DNA of 64,000 bases from Blepharisma stoltei (GCA_914767885.1 CAJZBQ010000005.1:930001-994000), one strand, 5' to 3'; shown: positions 41,275 through 53,056, numbered from the stretch's first letter. The notes: generated by a model from the letters alone, not told the origin. Translations and numbers: made by a program.

Positions 41275-44200
41275 TTAGCTAATCGATGTATGAAGCCTTG
41301 GCGCAATATGCATTGCCATAAGCTCTTGGAACAACAACTTGCAGGCGTAAGGGATGAATATTTGTGAAATCCTGGTATTTTTATTTTTACATTGCTTGCA
41401 TTGGAACATATTTCTATCTAAATTGGCAATGGCAAAAAGCCCACAGTTTTCACAGACGTGGACTCTATAAGCGTCACTGGCTTCAAATAGTCTTTCTTTT
41501 AGAAATCTAGCAGCACCATGAGAAATCATGCAATCCCTTTCCATTTCTCCGAACCTTAGGCCACCATCTCTGGATCTTCCTTCTGTTGGCTGCCTTGTAA
41601 GAGACTGTACTTGGCCTCTGGCTCTTGAGTGGATTTTGTCGTCGACCATATGTTTAAGTCTTTGATAATAAGTAGGCCCAAAGAAGATCTGAGAAGCCAG
41701 CCTATTTCCAGTGTGGCCGTTATACATTACTTCATTTCCACGTAGTTGGTATCCTAAAGCATGCAAATCTCTTGATATGTCTTCTACGGTCACACTTTGG
41801 AATGGAGTACCATCACCTTCTTCACCTCTTAGACAGGCGACTTTGCTAGCTAAGCATTCAATTAAATGGCCAATTGTCATACGGGATGGAATTGCATGAG
41901 GGTTAACTATAATGTCAGGAGAAATCCCTTGTTTAGAGAAAGAGGAATAAAATGTGACGTTGAAGGAAATTGGTATCAGAGGTGCACTCTTTATGGAGCA
42001 GGTAGGGCCTATCCTGATGAAGCTGAAAGCAGGCCTCTGTCCCTTTTGAAATAGGCCTACAGGCTTGGGATGCCTTGCTGAAAAGGGAAGTTTTTTTCTC
42101 TTTTGAAGGTTTTCCTGTCCTGCCAGATGGGCTAGATAGGATTTGTTCACCACATAGTCTTATCTTATCGGGACCATTGGGGCATTTCACAGACGATGGC
42201 TCTGTCCAAGGGGGCTGATCCCTGGACAGGCGGTTCAGGTTAGAACTCCAAAAGGTCGCCCTTTTGGAGCCAAGGTAGGCGACGGCTAGTTACTAGATCA
42301 ACTTATGGTCAGCATAATTGTTCAAGTAAAAGTTGTTTAGAGAACGGTAAGTCTTCTTGTCTAAAGGTTTGACCAATTGTCCCTTTTTGGCCGTGACGAC
42401 TTGCGAATTTGTCACCAATTTGTGGGATTCTGATAGATCTCATTTTAATTTTGGCAAATTTGTGGCCAAGGTCGTCGACAGTTAACAGTACAGAATCAAT
42501 GATACCGCTTTCACTATGCCTTAAACAGATAGAAACGTCTTTTCTTGTCTGTCTATTTGTAGCGCCAAAAGCGTTTAAAGCAGCTGTTTTTCCAATAATG
42601 ACATCGTCGCCTGATACTCTTTGTCCAGGAATGATAAGGCCATCTACATCTAATTTATCATAGCAGCCGTCACGTGTTCCTACTGTAGTTTCTTTGGCAG
42701 GGATATGGAATTCTTCATCAGCCCCTCCAATGGTTTTGGCTTGGTTTTCATAAGTTCTGTAAAAAATTGACCTGAAAAATCCTCTGTCAATTGAGGACTG
42801 ATTCATAATGACGGAATCTTCTTGGTTGTACCCTGTATAACAGGCAATTGCGACGACTGCATTGCAGCCACTAGGAAGCTCTTTGAAATACATGAATTCC
42901 ATAGCACGGGTCATGACTAAAGGCTTTTGGGCATAGTAAAGGACATGTGCCAAAGTGTCCATTCTCAGCTGATAGTTGCTTGTATAGATACCCATAGCTT
43001 GTTTACCCATAGCACTTTGATAGGTATTTCTAGGACTTTGGTTGTGGTCTGGGAATGGGATAATTGAGGCGCAGACTCCTAAAATCATAGAAGGGTGGAT
43101 TTCACAATGTGTATAATGGTACTTATTCCTGGACAAAATAAATTATAGTAATTTTTCCGATAAAAATTCTTTCCAATGTATTTTTTCGTGCAGATTTTAC
43201 TGTCAATTTTTTATAATAAAAATTTTACACTATAGGTTTTTTTTTTATTTTCCCTTATTCCCTCCTTCATTTAATTCTTTCATAGTCATCGCAATCAGCG
43301 AAGTCTCCTCTTCTTCTGTATCCAAAAACTCAATCAACCCCAGTTCTGTACATTTATCAAAGCTCAAATGGTCTGGTCTTTCTCTCGGCAGCTTCATTTG
43401 TTCTATATAATATCTTGACATTTTAATCTTATTATTTTCTGCAATAAAAACTGGTCTTTGGATTCTTCCAGAGTCTGAGTAGATTCTGATTTCTTTATTA
43501 GGGATATCTCTGACTATAGAAACTTGTTTAGGCAGCATCCCACCTCTTCTGCAGTTTACCAAGGTTTTTACTAGATATTCAGCATCTCCATGAATCCCAA
43601 TCCAGCTTCCGTTAAAGAATACTTTGGTTCTGTCATGGATATTTTTGACGCTGAGCTCCACAAGGTTTTCTGTATTCAGCTCTTCAAGCATTCTTTGTAA
43701 CTGTGAAGAGTTGCATGAGACTGAAATATGGGCCATCAAGGTCAGATTTTTCACAAGACCACAAGCTTGGCCTTCTGGGGTCTCTGCAGGACAGATCATG
43801 CCCCAATGGGTGTTGTGAAGCTGTCTTGGCTTGGTAAGTTTGCCTTGCTTTTGCAAAGGGGTGTTAAGTCTTCTTAAATGAGACAATGAAGAAGAAAAAG
43901 TAAGCCTTGATAAGACTTGGCTGACACCAGTCTTGGAGACTGCTCCTGTCTTGTCCTGCATCCAGTTTCCAGTTGCCAAGGCGTATCTTAAGCCACTAGT
44001 AATGATATGTTCTTTTACAGCAGCTACCAAGTTAATATCATGCTGAGAATCTACTTGTTTTTTCATGACTTCTTGAGCTGTCTTTGTGAACCTTCTAAAA
44101 AGCTGCCTGAATAAATTAGCAAGCAGCGACCCAGCCAGGTCCAGTCTTTTTTTCCCATAGTGATCTCTGTCATCTTCTTTATTTCTCCCTAATGCTGCAT

Positions 44201-45776
44201 TGCAGAGCCTATGGACCATATATCCGACGAAAAATGCTTTTTTGGTTTCATATTCTGCTGAGACGCTGACGTGTGGCAGCATTTCTTTTTGTAGCAGATC
44301 TTTAGCGTATATAATTCTTTGCTCTTGAGACGCTCCTACAGAGTTTCCTCTTCTTCCTATAAAATCTAAGGCTACTTCTTGTGAAGGGATCACAAAGGCT
44401 TCTTCCAGTGACGGCTTCAGTAGCTCCATCATCCTGACGTCAGCAGCATCGTAACAAATATGACTAATAATGTCTTTGTCAGCCACAAAACCCATAGCTC
44501 TGAACAAAATAACCACTGGCACATCAGATTTTATATATGGTAAATTAGCCCTTATGACTTGCTCATGCGAGGATTTCACCTTGTGTGTCAGCCTTATAGA
44601 TATATTAAAATGGCGTGCCAAACCAGCCTATCCTCTTAATAGCTGAAGCCGGTATTAGTCGGGGACCTTGTGGAAGGGAGGATGATGTTTGGAAATTTGC
44701 AAACGGCCGAGCTTTACTTGGTCTGCAGAAGCACAATGTCGGAATTGGCCGACAGCAATTATAGCCAGGTCAAGGTTAGAAGGTTAATCTGGGACCTTCC
44801 TAGCATGATACCAGAATTTGATTCCTGAGCTCTAAGTTTTCATCTTGACAACTGGTGACCAGAAAATTTGATTTTTGGAAGCTGAACTCGCATACAGCAT
44901 GGTGATCCAGCGTATCTAACTCTTAGGTAGCGAATACAAACCCTTTCCGTCAAGAGCAACACAGTGAGAGGTCGTACTCGGACTGACAAGCAAGCGTTGG
45001 AGCAATAGGAGGCTAGTAGTGCTAGAAGCATGCCTGCAGTGACTTCTCTTATAATCTTACTTAAGTTTAATTTTCTGCGTCAGCCTAATAGAAAATTGTG
45101 ACGGTACTTTATTGCTTGACTCATTCTGCGACCTAATTTCCGCGACCCACGAGTACTTCGACGGCTGTGACCTATGAAAAACATATACAAAGTTATTGGC
45201 CATTTTTTCTTGCGCAACCAAGACCTTCTCTTTCCCATTGATAATGAAGTACCCTCCTTGGTCAAAGACACACTCTTTATAGGTGATCCTTTCTTTTTCT
45301 GTCTTATTGCTTAACGCGCAATAGTTAGACCTGACCATAATAGGGATTCTGCCAATGAAGACTCCTTTTTGCTCTTCTTCGCCTTCTACGTGCTCGCCTC
45401 GGCCTTCATAGTTGACGATTGACTGCTTTTGGACGTCGACCAAGAGGTTAGAAGCGTATGTCAGATTGCGGAGACGAGCCTCATGAGGAAAGATCAGGTT
45501 GGAGCTCCCGTCTTGTTCTTTAAGGACAGGCCTTGCACCGAGGGTTGCTTGTTTGAAGCTTATGACGTAACGAAGTTCTTGCTGCTGTCGCTCACCTGGG
45601 CGGTATTGACGCTCGGGAATGATGGTGATTTCGGCAGAGTCCTCGATTATTTCTTGGATTGTGTGGAGGATAAAGTGGTTGAAGGAGGATAGCTGCTGCG
45701 AGACCAAGCCGTTTTCTTTGAAGTATTCAGATATCACAACCCACGCGTCTTCTTGAGAGATCTCTTCGTCTTCCAT
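41275..45776 (-). CDS. POLR2B: RNA polymerase II second-largest subunit RPB2
   Basis: Catalytic-core subunit of RNA polymerase II. Start [19 protein letters not shown], a Pol II type opening; stop TAA 41275-41277. After three IESs are removed (44597-45088, 43124-43255, and one unit of 404 bp between 41929 and 42332) the frame gives 1,157 residues, close to yeast and human. Conserved blocks: [104 protein letters not shown], and the C-terminal zinc finger CENCG ... CKQCK. All three joins fall in conserved blocks and restore them exactly ([36 protein letters not shown]). A germline copy without excision could not make the enzyme. Confidence 0.97.
41941..42332 (+). mobile_element. Retroposon-like IES R3 in RPB2 (392 bp, 12-bp target duplication)
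   Basis: Repeats TTGTTTAGAGAA at 41929-41940 and 42333-42344. It starts AGAGGAATAAAATGTGACG and is GC-rich, with palindromic GGGCTGATCCCTGGAC-like parts near 42210. The TA inside the repeat (TTTAG) could serve as pointer. The minus frame stays open through the junction by chance, making a false 292-residue frame. Confidence 0.8.
43124..43255. other. IES in RPB2, 132 bp, pointer CTTATTCC
   Basis: 8-bp direct repeats CTTATTCC at 43122-43129 and 43254-43261 include a TA. Removal restores [16 protein letters not shown]. Confidence 0.88.
44597..45088 (+). mobile_element. Retroposon-like IES R4 in RPB2 (492 bp, diverged 16-bp target duplication)
   Basis: Imperfect repeats (14 of 16 bases the same) GTGTCAGCCTTATAGA at 44585-44600 and GCGTCAGCCTAATAGA at 45077-45092. 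The insertion starts TATATTAAAATGGCGTGCC. Removal through the shared TA restores [13 protein letters not shown]. The divergence of the two copies suggests it is older than R3. Confidence 0.82.
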
Positions 45777-47080
45777 TTTTTATTAACAAACACTCTTCGC
45801 TGAGATATAGTAATTTGGGGAATCCCCTTACTTCCATGAAATGAATTAAATTAAAATTTAAGGGAATTTTTTAGGAAAAAAATAAAAAAGTAAAATATTG
45901 TTTAAGCAAGATGGAAAAGCTAGATAATTTATTAAGAAAAGTGTAAGGTGCTTATAAAGATTCAATAGCTTGAGACATATGAATTATCTCTATTAGAATG
46001 TTTCATAAGCTTTAAGATTTTTGGAATCTCCCTGACTTATAGCGAGGCAAAATCAATAAAATTTATGGTCATCAGGAAAAAAAGCAAGATTTTTTTCCTG
46101 CTGCCTTTTTTTACTGTTAAAAATGATGGAAGGTTTTTTCCTGTTTTTTTGCAGGATAAAAATCCAATGGTATTACAAAAAAGTATACCGGAAAAAATCT
46201 ATTTTTGAAAAATATTTTTATAAGATCTTATTTTAGCTGGAGACTTGGCCTTAAGGATCTAATATATAAGATTTGCATTCTGGACCCTAAAAATATAAGC
46301 CAAATGAAGAAATCATTTATTTCATCTTAACAATATATTTTTTTTTGATGGTCAATTTTTTTTATCAAAATCGCATGAAAAAGCCCTAATAAAAAATTAA
46401 AAATCCATACATGAGCAATAACTAGAAAGCTCTAAACTCTTTGGAAAATTCATATAAATTGATAAAATTTGCAGATCTGTACCTAATAGTTAATGATTGT
46501 AGATATATATGAGAAAATATTACATGAAAAACGGATTTTTTTGCTCTAAAATATCGTTACACACATTCATCATTGCTCCTTATGAGTTAGAGATCTCCCA
46601 TATATCAATCAAAATATAATCATTAGAAAGTCTAAATATTGAACTATTAGTCGTTTAGTGCTTAATAATTATAGTTGATATATTAATTTTTTTATTTTGC
46701 TTTTTCATGCAATTTTTGAATAAAAGCAATTGGCAATCAAAAAAATATAGAGTTAAAATGCAATGCAATTTTTTTCTTCATTTGGCTTACATTTTTCAGG
46801 TTTAGAATTAAGATTGCAGAAAGTCTTTATATATTAAAACTTTAAGGCCAAATCTCTAGCTAAAGTAATTAGATCCCGATAAAATACTTTTCAGAATTTT
46901 TTTGTGCAAAAATTGAGGGTAAAATGACAGGTATATCTCTCCCCTTTATCGAATTTGAAAGACAATTTATTTAAAAGAAAAATTTGATCTAAAAGGTGAA
47001 AATTAAATTTAAATTTATCTAATTCCCCTATTTGCCAATTTGACTTTTCAGAAATTTAAATGTCAAATGGAATATTTCTT
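45777..47080. other. AT-rich intergenic stretch
   Basis: About 1.3 kb between the RPB2 start and MITE A3. No long frame is seen on either strand. There are several AAAAATATTT/TTTTTTT patches but no clear repeat. It may include germline-limited DNA. Confidence 0.45.
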
Positions 47081-47463
47081 TAACTCCCCCCCCCCTCCGT
47101 GATGAACAAAAAAAATTTTGTTCACTCACGGAGGGGGGGTTAATTTTTTTTTTTTAAAAAAATTTATATATAAATTTTCTAAAAAAGTTTTTTTTGAAAT
47201 TTAAAAAAATCCTAATTTGCAAAAATTTGAAAGCAAATATTAATTTAATTTATAAAATTTATGTTTTAAAATGCAATTCGTTTAAAATTAAACAGAATTA
47301 GCTCTAGATTTCATTATATTAATTATCATTTATATATCAAAATTTTTTTCCATAAACAATTTTTGTATTAAAAAAATTTTTGTTCACTCACGGAGGGTGG
47401 GTTTTTGGACAAAAAATAGCGATTTTTCTAATGGTTTTGTTCACTCACGGGGGGGGGGGGGAG
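47081..47463. mobile_element. MITE family A, copy A3 (383 bp)
   Basis: Bounded by TA at 47081-47082 and 47464-47465. Hairpin at the left (one arm has TCCGTGATGAAC, missing bases), paired words at the right. It is not inside a recognisable exon. Confidence 0.9.
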
Positions 47464-47615
47464 TAAGGATATTTTTCCTAATGAGCCTAAAATTTATAAT
47501 CGTTTATAGGATAAAAACGAGATATTAAAAAACACAGTGATAGAATCTATTTATATACAATAATTTATTCTTTAAATTAAAGATGTGGATAATCATACAT
47601 TTATAAACAAAAAAA

Positions 47616-47951
47616 TTATTGAGGATCATTGTAGTATGTTTTAGTGCCACTTCTTCTATAAAAAGGCCCCTGCTGGCTTTCTTCTGATTGATCTTGCTTC
47701 TTTCTTTGCGCCCTAGCAGCTCCAGGCACATCCGGACTATTAAGAATCGAAGATTTCCCTGGACCGAGCCCACTTTGCCCTCCTTTACTTCCTTTACCTC
47801 CAGGACTTCCAAATCCTCCAATGCTCATATTGCCTCCTGCTGTCTCAGTTTTGTTCTGGCTCATTGAAAAATTCCCATTTCTCATACTTTCATTATTAAA
47901 AAAAATGGGCACGTTTTCAAAGCTCTTCGTTATTTCTGGTTTTTCCATCAT
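47616..47951 (-). CDS. Small Gly/Ser-rich protein, unknown
   Basis: 111 residues, start MMEKPEITKSFENV, stop TAG/TAA region at 47616. A Gly-rich centre (GGFGSPGGKGSKGGQSG) and a polar tail (YRRSGTKTYYNDPQ); disordered. No domain recognised. It reads without IES. Confidence 0.5.
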   Translation of the reverse strand: MMEKPEITKSFENVPIFFNNESMRNGNFSMSQNKTETAGGNMSIGGFGSPGGKGSKGGQSGLGPGKSSILNSPDVPGAARAQRKKQDQSEESQQGPFYRRSGTKTYYNDPQ

Positions 47952-48050
47952 AAAAGTGCTAACTCTCTGATATTCTGTACAATAGAAATTTTTTTTTTAA
48001 ATAGTTTTTAGGACTTTGAAAATTAATAATTTATGTTTTAAGGATGCAAG

Positions 48051-49271
48051 CTAATAGAACTTGTTTGATTTATTATAATAAATATTAATAATTATCAAAA
48101 TATTTATTAAAAATATTAAAAAAACATTTCTGTCGCAAATGAGTTTCCGATGATTTCCCTGCACATATGGAGTAAGTTCATGGCCTTCAACCCTTTCTCT
48201 TTCCCTCGTCACTTCTTCTTCATTCTGCCTTTCAATTAAAAACTCCAACTCATTTACTGCTTCCTTCATAATCGCCCTCTGCAAAAATACCCCAAAAGCT
48301 TCTTCTAGGGCGATTTCATTTAGCCTATCTTTTTCGCTTTCTACACAATCTACAATTAAATCCATAATATGCTCATATATAACAGTCTCCAAGCAGTCTT
48401 CAAAGAACTGTTCCATTCCAAGCTCCCATCCAGCCTCACTAATAATTTCTTCACAATAAATCGGCACAAAAACATTCCTTATGAGCCCAATTACATTGGC
48501 TTCATACATATAATCTTCAGCTTCTTCTTTAATTACTTCTTTAGCTAAAGGCTCGATCATCATATCAATTGTTTTTTCTGTCAAAGAATTGGTAACGAGC
48601 ACTAAAGGGTCAAAGGTTCCGGCAACGATTTTTTCTTCGACGCGGTTTCGAAGATAGTCATTAACGATATATTTACTCCCCCCCCCCTCCGTGAGTGAAC
48701 AAAACCATTAGAAAAAATCGCCATTTTTTGCCCAAAAACCCACCCTCCGTGAGTGAACAAAAATTTTTTTATGGAAAAAAAAATAGATATATAAGCGATA
48801 ATTAGTATAATGAAATCTAGAGCTAATTCTGTTTAATTTTAGACGAATTGCTTTTTAAAACATAAATTTATAAATTAAATTAATATTTGCTTTCCAATTT
48901 TTGCGAATTAGGAATTTTTTAAATTTCGAAAAAAAAATTTTTTTATAAAAAATTTATATATAATTTTTTTTACAAAAACAAATTTAACCCCCCTCCGTGA
49001 GTGAACAAAATTTTTTTGTTCACTCACGGAGGGGGGGGGAGTTAGTAGTTTCTTTAACAACTTCTTGACAAGCGTTGTTTATTAAGGAAGATTCGATTCA
49101 GTCAGATAGCATAACTAGAAGTCGGTGGTTGGGGGAATAAAGGCTGTAGTCTCTGTAGGCTTTATTTGTGTTAATTATTTCGTAGATTATGTCTAGGAGA
49201 GCATTGTCTTCGATGTAGTCTTGAATTAATTTGTCAATTAAGTCGTAAATATCTCTGTCATTTAATGACAT
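48051..49271 (-). CDS. Acidic helical protein interrupted by MITE A4
   Basis: Start ATG 49271 (MSLNDRDIYDLIDKLIQDYI); after removing 48674-49042 the frame continues VVKETTKYIVNDYLRNRV and reaches TAG at 48051, 283 residues. A TGA-coded Trp is present (MLSDWIESS). Rich in Glu, Ile and Leu with repeated amphipathic helices such as AKEVIKEEAEDYMYE and ECLETVIYEHIMDLI-like units; this pattern is common in ciliate ciliary/cortical proteins. The last 25 residues (FLIFLINILIIINIYY) are oddly hydrophobic and AT-driven, so the true end may be earlier or changed by an unseen IES. The family is not recognised. Confidence 0.7.
48674..49042. mobile_element. MITE family A, copy A4 (369 bp)
   Basis: Bounded by TA at 48674-48675 and 49043-49044; paired words at the left, hairpin at the right, ends CTCCCCCC and GGGGGGAG. 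Inside a coding exon; its length is a multiple of three, yet it contains stops, so removal is still needed. Confidence 0.92.
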
Positions 49272-49426
49272 TGAGGTTTAGTTTATAAAATAATTACTTT
49301 TAAGATTTTAGGAGTCGGAAAATAGAAGGTTTTGAAGGTTAATATATTCATGCTTTCAGGAAGGCTTTGCTTATAAGATGCATTATAAATATATACATTT
49401 TGGTAAATTCAAATTAGGATTTTATT

Positions 49427-52279
49427 TTACACTAAATGTTCTAGCTCTCTCTATCCTTAGTCGGACGATACTATAGAAAATTTTCCAAATTGGGAAATCA
49501 ATACCCATCCTTGATTGGATGATTTTCATATAGTTAAGCATGAAATTCTCTTCCTATCCATCTCAATCTAACTACCTATATTTGATAATAATGAATATTA
49601 GAGATATTACATTATAATTACTTCTACTCATTATATTATGATTTTAATAATTATTGGATTTTATCTCTTATCGCTAGAGCACGAAAATTTTATATAAAAA
49701 GAAATTTAGTATAATAATGCTAGTAAATAATATTTTTTAGAGAGTTTGTAACCCCCATCCTTGGCTGAATAACTATTTGTCGCTCGATAAAGAATCGGGA
49801 AGATAAGCACTTTCTTCTGTTTTCATTGTCTTCAAAAATTGCACATACCAGATGTTTCACCTCGTTTACAGAGAATTTTCCTTTAAATCTGCTTTGTTCA
49901 TGAAAAACAACAATCGATGCTAGATCTGTATCAAGTAAATCCAACAAAAGCACCAGTCTTTCCCACTGCTGTGAGAATTGAACAGGTGACTCCCCTAAAA
50001 ATACATCCTTTAATTCAAATACTTTCCATAGCAGCTGCTTTAAAGGTGGCGTATCTTCCATCACTATATCTTCTAACTTCATAGCCAGAGGCACCAAATA
50101 CCCTATCAGCGCATCTACCATATTCCCTGTGCTTTTAAAATAATCCCTCTTACTAACTCCCCCCCCCTCCGTGAGTGAACAAAAAAATTTTGTTCACTCA
50201 CGGAGGGGGGTTAATTTTTTTTTTTAAAAATTTGGAAAGCAAATATTAATTTAATTTATAAAATTTATGTTTTAAAAAGCAATTCGTTTAAAATTAAACA
50301 GAATTAGCTCTAGATTTTATTATACTAATTATCATTTAATATCTAAATTTTTTTCAATAAAAATTTTTTCTATTAAAAAATTTTTGTTCACTCACGGAGG
50401 GTGGGTTTTGGGCAAAAAATAGCGATTTTTCTAATGGTTTTGTTCGCTTACGGAGGGGGGGGAGTAAGTACTTCTCTTCACACCCCACAGCACTCATGTA
50501 TTACTGCAATCGACGCATTTAAAACCCTTTCCATTTCTGAATAATTGGCTTCAATTTTATGAAATTGCAGTTTTCTCACAAAATTTAGCATTTTTTCTCT
50601 ATAAAAGTCTTTCATTTGGAAAAAGACTTGATTTGCTTCAGATTGGAAAATAGGGATCAAGTCAGCTAAATAAATGGCATATTGAAGGTTAGGAGGCAAA
50701 TGGTGAGAATAATGAGCGGGGATTAGTATTAAATGGTGGATTAGATAGAGACAGTTATTGTAAAATAGGCAAGCTGGTAGAAGTTGTGTGGATTTTGAAG
50801 AAATTGTGGAGTACTTTAAAGCTTTGTAGAGCATAAAGCATTCTCGAGCTAGTCGGAGGGATTTTAATAAGTCTGATTCAGGGAGGATTAGAGAATCGTC
50901 TAAAATCTTGTAAATTATTTCTACGATTTTTTTTGTGCTTTCAGAAATATGCATTGTAGGGAGCTTGTAAAAATGGGTATCAGTCTTCTTTTTGTCAGAA
51001 GTTATCATGATGGAACTAATGGTTCCTCTTTCAGTTGCATCAGAAATTTCTAATTCCCATTTAATAAATAACACTTTTTTGGGTTTTTTAATTTAATTAC
51101 CTTTACAATTTTATTGATTTTTCAAAATAGTAAATTTTACTTTTTACTAAAAGGAACCTAAAATCTACAGTTTTGCTCTTTTTAAATTAGGAGGGTAAGA
51201 TTCTTATATCTTCAATTAATATAAGCTCCCTGACCTTTCCCATAACTTGGGTTTGTGTATATTTTGCCTTTATGGCTTTTCATCCTTGTACAATATTTGA
51301 TAATTCTTTATATGATTTATCAACAATTTTGTATTCTGAAATTGTTGCTTCAAAATCTTTGATTATTTCATATATTTCTTGATAACTTTGGCTAGGATCA
51401 TCAAGCTCTTGTATAGTTTCTTCTATTTTTGGCTTCAAAAGTCAGATTAAGTCAATGAATTTCAATACATCAATTGAAAATTCATTTATTTTCAAATTTT
51501 TGCACAGAAAAAGTAAAAACTCTTTTAGGTTGTTTAGGAGTAAAAATAAAGGGCTTATTTTGCTTGATTCTTTACTACTCAGTTTTACCCCATTATTAGC
51601 AATATTTTCAGCAATTAAATGGTCTTGTCTCTTACACAAATCAATTCCTCAGTTAATTAGAAAACTCATCTTTTCTTCGATATATCCTAACTCAATCAAA
51701 TTTTGGATAATTTCTTCAGTCCTTATGCATTTTTCACCTTTATTAAACTGTGAAAACACAGTTATAGAGTCTTTCTGGTATTTAACTAGCTCAGCTCATA
51801 CATCTTCTACCGCTGCTTTTAGCCGTCCTTGCCAATTTATTATTTTTTCTGCTATTCTTTGCATAAGCTCTGGATCTGGTTCTCTAACACACTTAATTTT
51901 TTCTTTAGCTTTGTTAAAGATCACAATAGCATCAGAAATCGATCCTTTAAGCACTGTAGGAAAACTCTCAATAGCAGAATGAATATTTGCTAAAATTTTG
52001 CATAAATTCAAATCTTTTCATGGTTTAAAATCGTCCCTTTTTTTTTCCAATATTTTTACTAAAAATTAATTAAATTTTCTATAATTAATTTCTCCTTAAA
52101 TCGTCACCCAAATTTAATTCCAGCATTTTCAATTCAATCTCAGCAATTTGGTTCTCAATTTCATTTATACTAGTCTCGCTCTGCAAAAACTCCGGCTTTC
52201 TCGGGTCTGTAATTTCTATCAAATTTTGTTTTTGCAGATCTACGTCTATTACAAGTTTGTTCAATTCGGCGGGATCCAT
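49427..52279 (-). CDS. ZW10: ZW10, kinetochore and ER-Golgi tethering protein
   Basis: Start MDPAELNKLVIDVDL; 671 residues after removing four IESs (52060-52096, 51069-51195, 50154-50464, 49442-49803). ZW10 belongs to the RZZ/NRZ complexes (checkpoint; Golgi-to-ER vesicle tethering). C-terminal signatures: WKVFELKDVFLGESPVQFSQ, QQWERLVLLLDLLD, FSVNEVKHLVCAIFEDNENRR, matching the family block QFPQQWxRLxxxxxLLD. Joins read DDLVKILEKK, IRILFIKWELE, GVWREVLSKRDYF and RRKCLEHLV followed by TAA. TGA codes Trp at several places (for example LIWLLKPKI). The N-terminal two thirds are helical, as in the family. No other subunit of the complex is seen nearby. Confidence 0.88.
49442..49803. mobile_element. 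Decayed MITE of family B acting as IES at the ZW10 3' end (362 bp)
   Basis: TA at 49442-49443 and 49804-49805. Left: two worn words (ATCCTTAGTCGGACGAT; CATCCTTGATTGGATGAT) 60 bp apart. Right: worn hairpin CATCCTTGGCTGAAT and CGCTCGATAAAGAATC. The G/C tracts are mostly lost. Removal gives KCLEHLV and a stop. Confidence 0.75.
50154..50464. mobile_element. MITE family A, copy A5 (311 bp, internal deletion)
   Basis: Bounded by TA at 50154-50155 and 50465-50466; hairpin at the left, paired words at the right. About 70 bp shorter than the other copies because the TATATA/poly-A part next to the hairpin is missing. Removal restores GVWREVLSKRDYF of ZW10. Confidence 0.92.
51069..51195. other. TA-bounded IES, 127 bp, in ZW10
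   Basis: TA at 51069-51070 and 51196-51197; joins EDIRIL to FIKWELEISD. Confidence 0.8.
52060..52096. other. TA-bounded IES, 37 bp, in ZW10
   Basis: TA at 52060-52061 and 52097-52098; gives DDLVKILEKKRDD. A 40-bp alternative also fits. Confidence 0.6.
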
Positions 52280-52314
52280 TTTGATAATAAACTTACCCTA
52301 ATTAATTACACTTA

Positions 52315-53056
52315 CTACAATGAAAGTGGCTCCCCATTCCTCAGCGCCGCCAGATCCTGCACTTTTTTATCTTTATCACTCTCAGTTACTACATACAAAT
52401 TACAAACAATATACGGAAGCCTCTCATGTACAATTGCTTGTAGCGCATTTTGGATATTATAATTCTTGATATGAAGAATTTTGCAAGCGTCTTGCTCGTT
52501 AAACGGTATAAGAGATTTAAGATACGAGCGCTCCCAAAGCTGCCCAGCCTGACGTAAATAGTCGTCTACTGCGGTGACTGACAATCTATGACAGTCCCAG
52601 ATTTTTTGGCACTTTGAGCTTGGAATTGATATTTCTCCAAACGCAGGGAGGGAGGACTGGAATTGAGTCCCTATCCTTGTAATTGACCCTGACTCTGGGT
52701 CTTCCTCTTCTTCTTCACTGCTGGGGTTCATAAAGTCTGTTATTTGTCGTAGCTGGGGTACTGGGTCAATATATTCTCTCTTAGGAAGCGCAAATTGTTC
52801 TTTTTGTTCCTTTAGGACGTGCAGAGCTTCATTGAGTTTTTCTTTGGTCCAGTTCTCAGCTTTGGCTTTGTCTCGTAACTTAATCTCTTTTTGACATGGT
52901 GGACAAAACCACGTCTCTTCGTCAACGTCTCTTTGGATACCTAAGCACTGGTTAGCGTACGTTAAAGTGGTAGGACGAGGGACAACGGTCACAGCAGATG
53001 AGGTCGCCACGTTTCCCACAAATCTTGCAAGTGTCATCATTTTTGACTTCTGCCAT
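52315..53056 (-). CDS. PHD-finger protein
   Basis: Start ATG 53056 ([18 protein letters not shown]). The PHD zinc finger is [41 protein letters not shown] with the C4HC3 ligands in order. PHD fingers read histone tails; a chromatin role is likely. The frame requires a 13-nt GT...AG gap between FN and CLG (52955-52967 area), shorter than the usual 15-16 nt introns. The rest is helical and acidic ([12 protein letters not shown]) with a C-terminal block [19 protein letters not shown] that looks like a UBA-type helix set; 242 residues. Divergent from the NEK gene. Confidence 0.82.

Noticed and set aside
41933-42190. Apparent N-terminal extension of the RPB2 C-terminal exon
   Set aside because: It is sequence of the insertion R3 read through the junction; the conserved RPB2 sequence continues only after removal.
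6826-50464. Repeated words in families A-C as a CRISPR-like array
   Set aside because: Eukaryotic context, few repeats per element, inverted arrangement and TA duplications; they are transposon ends.
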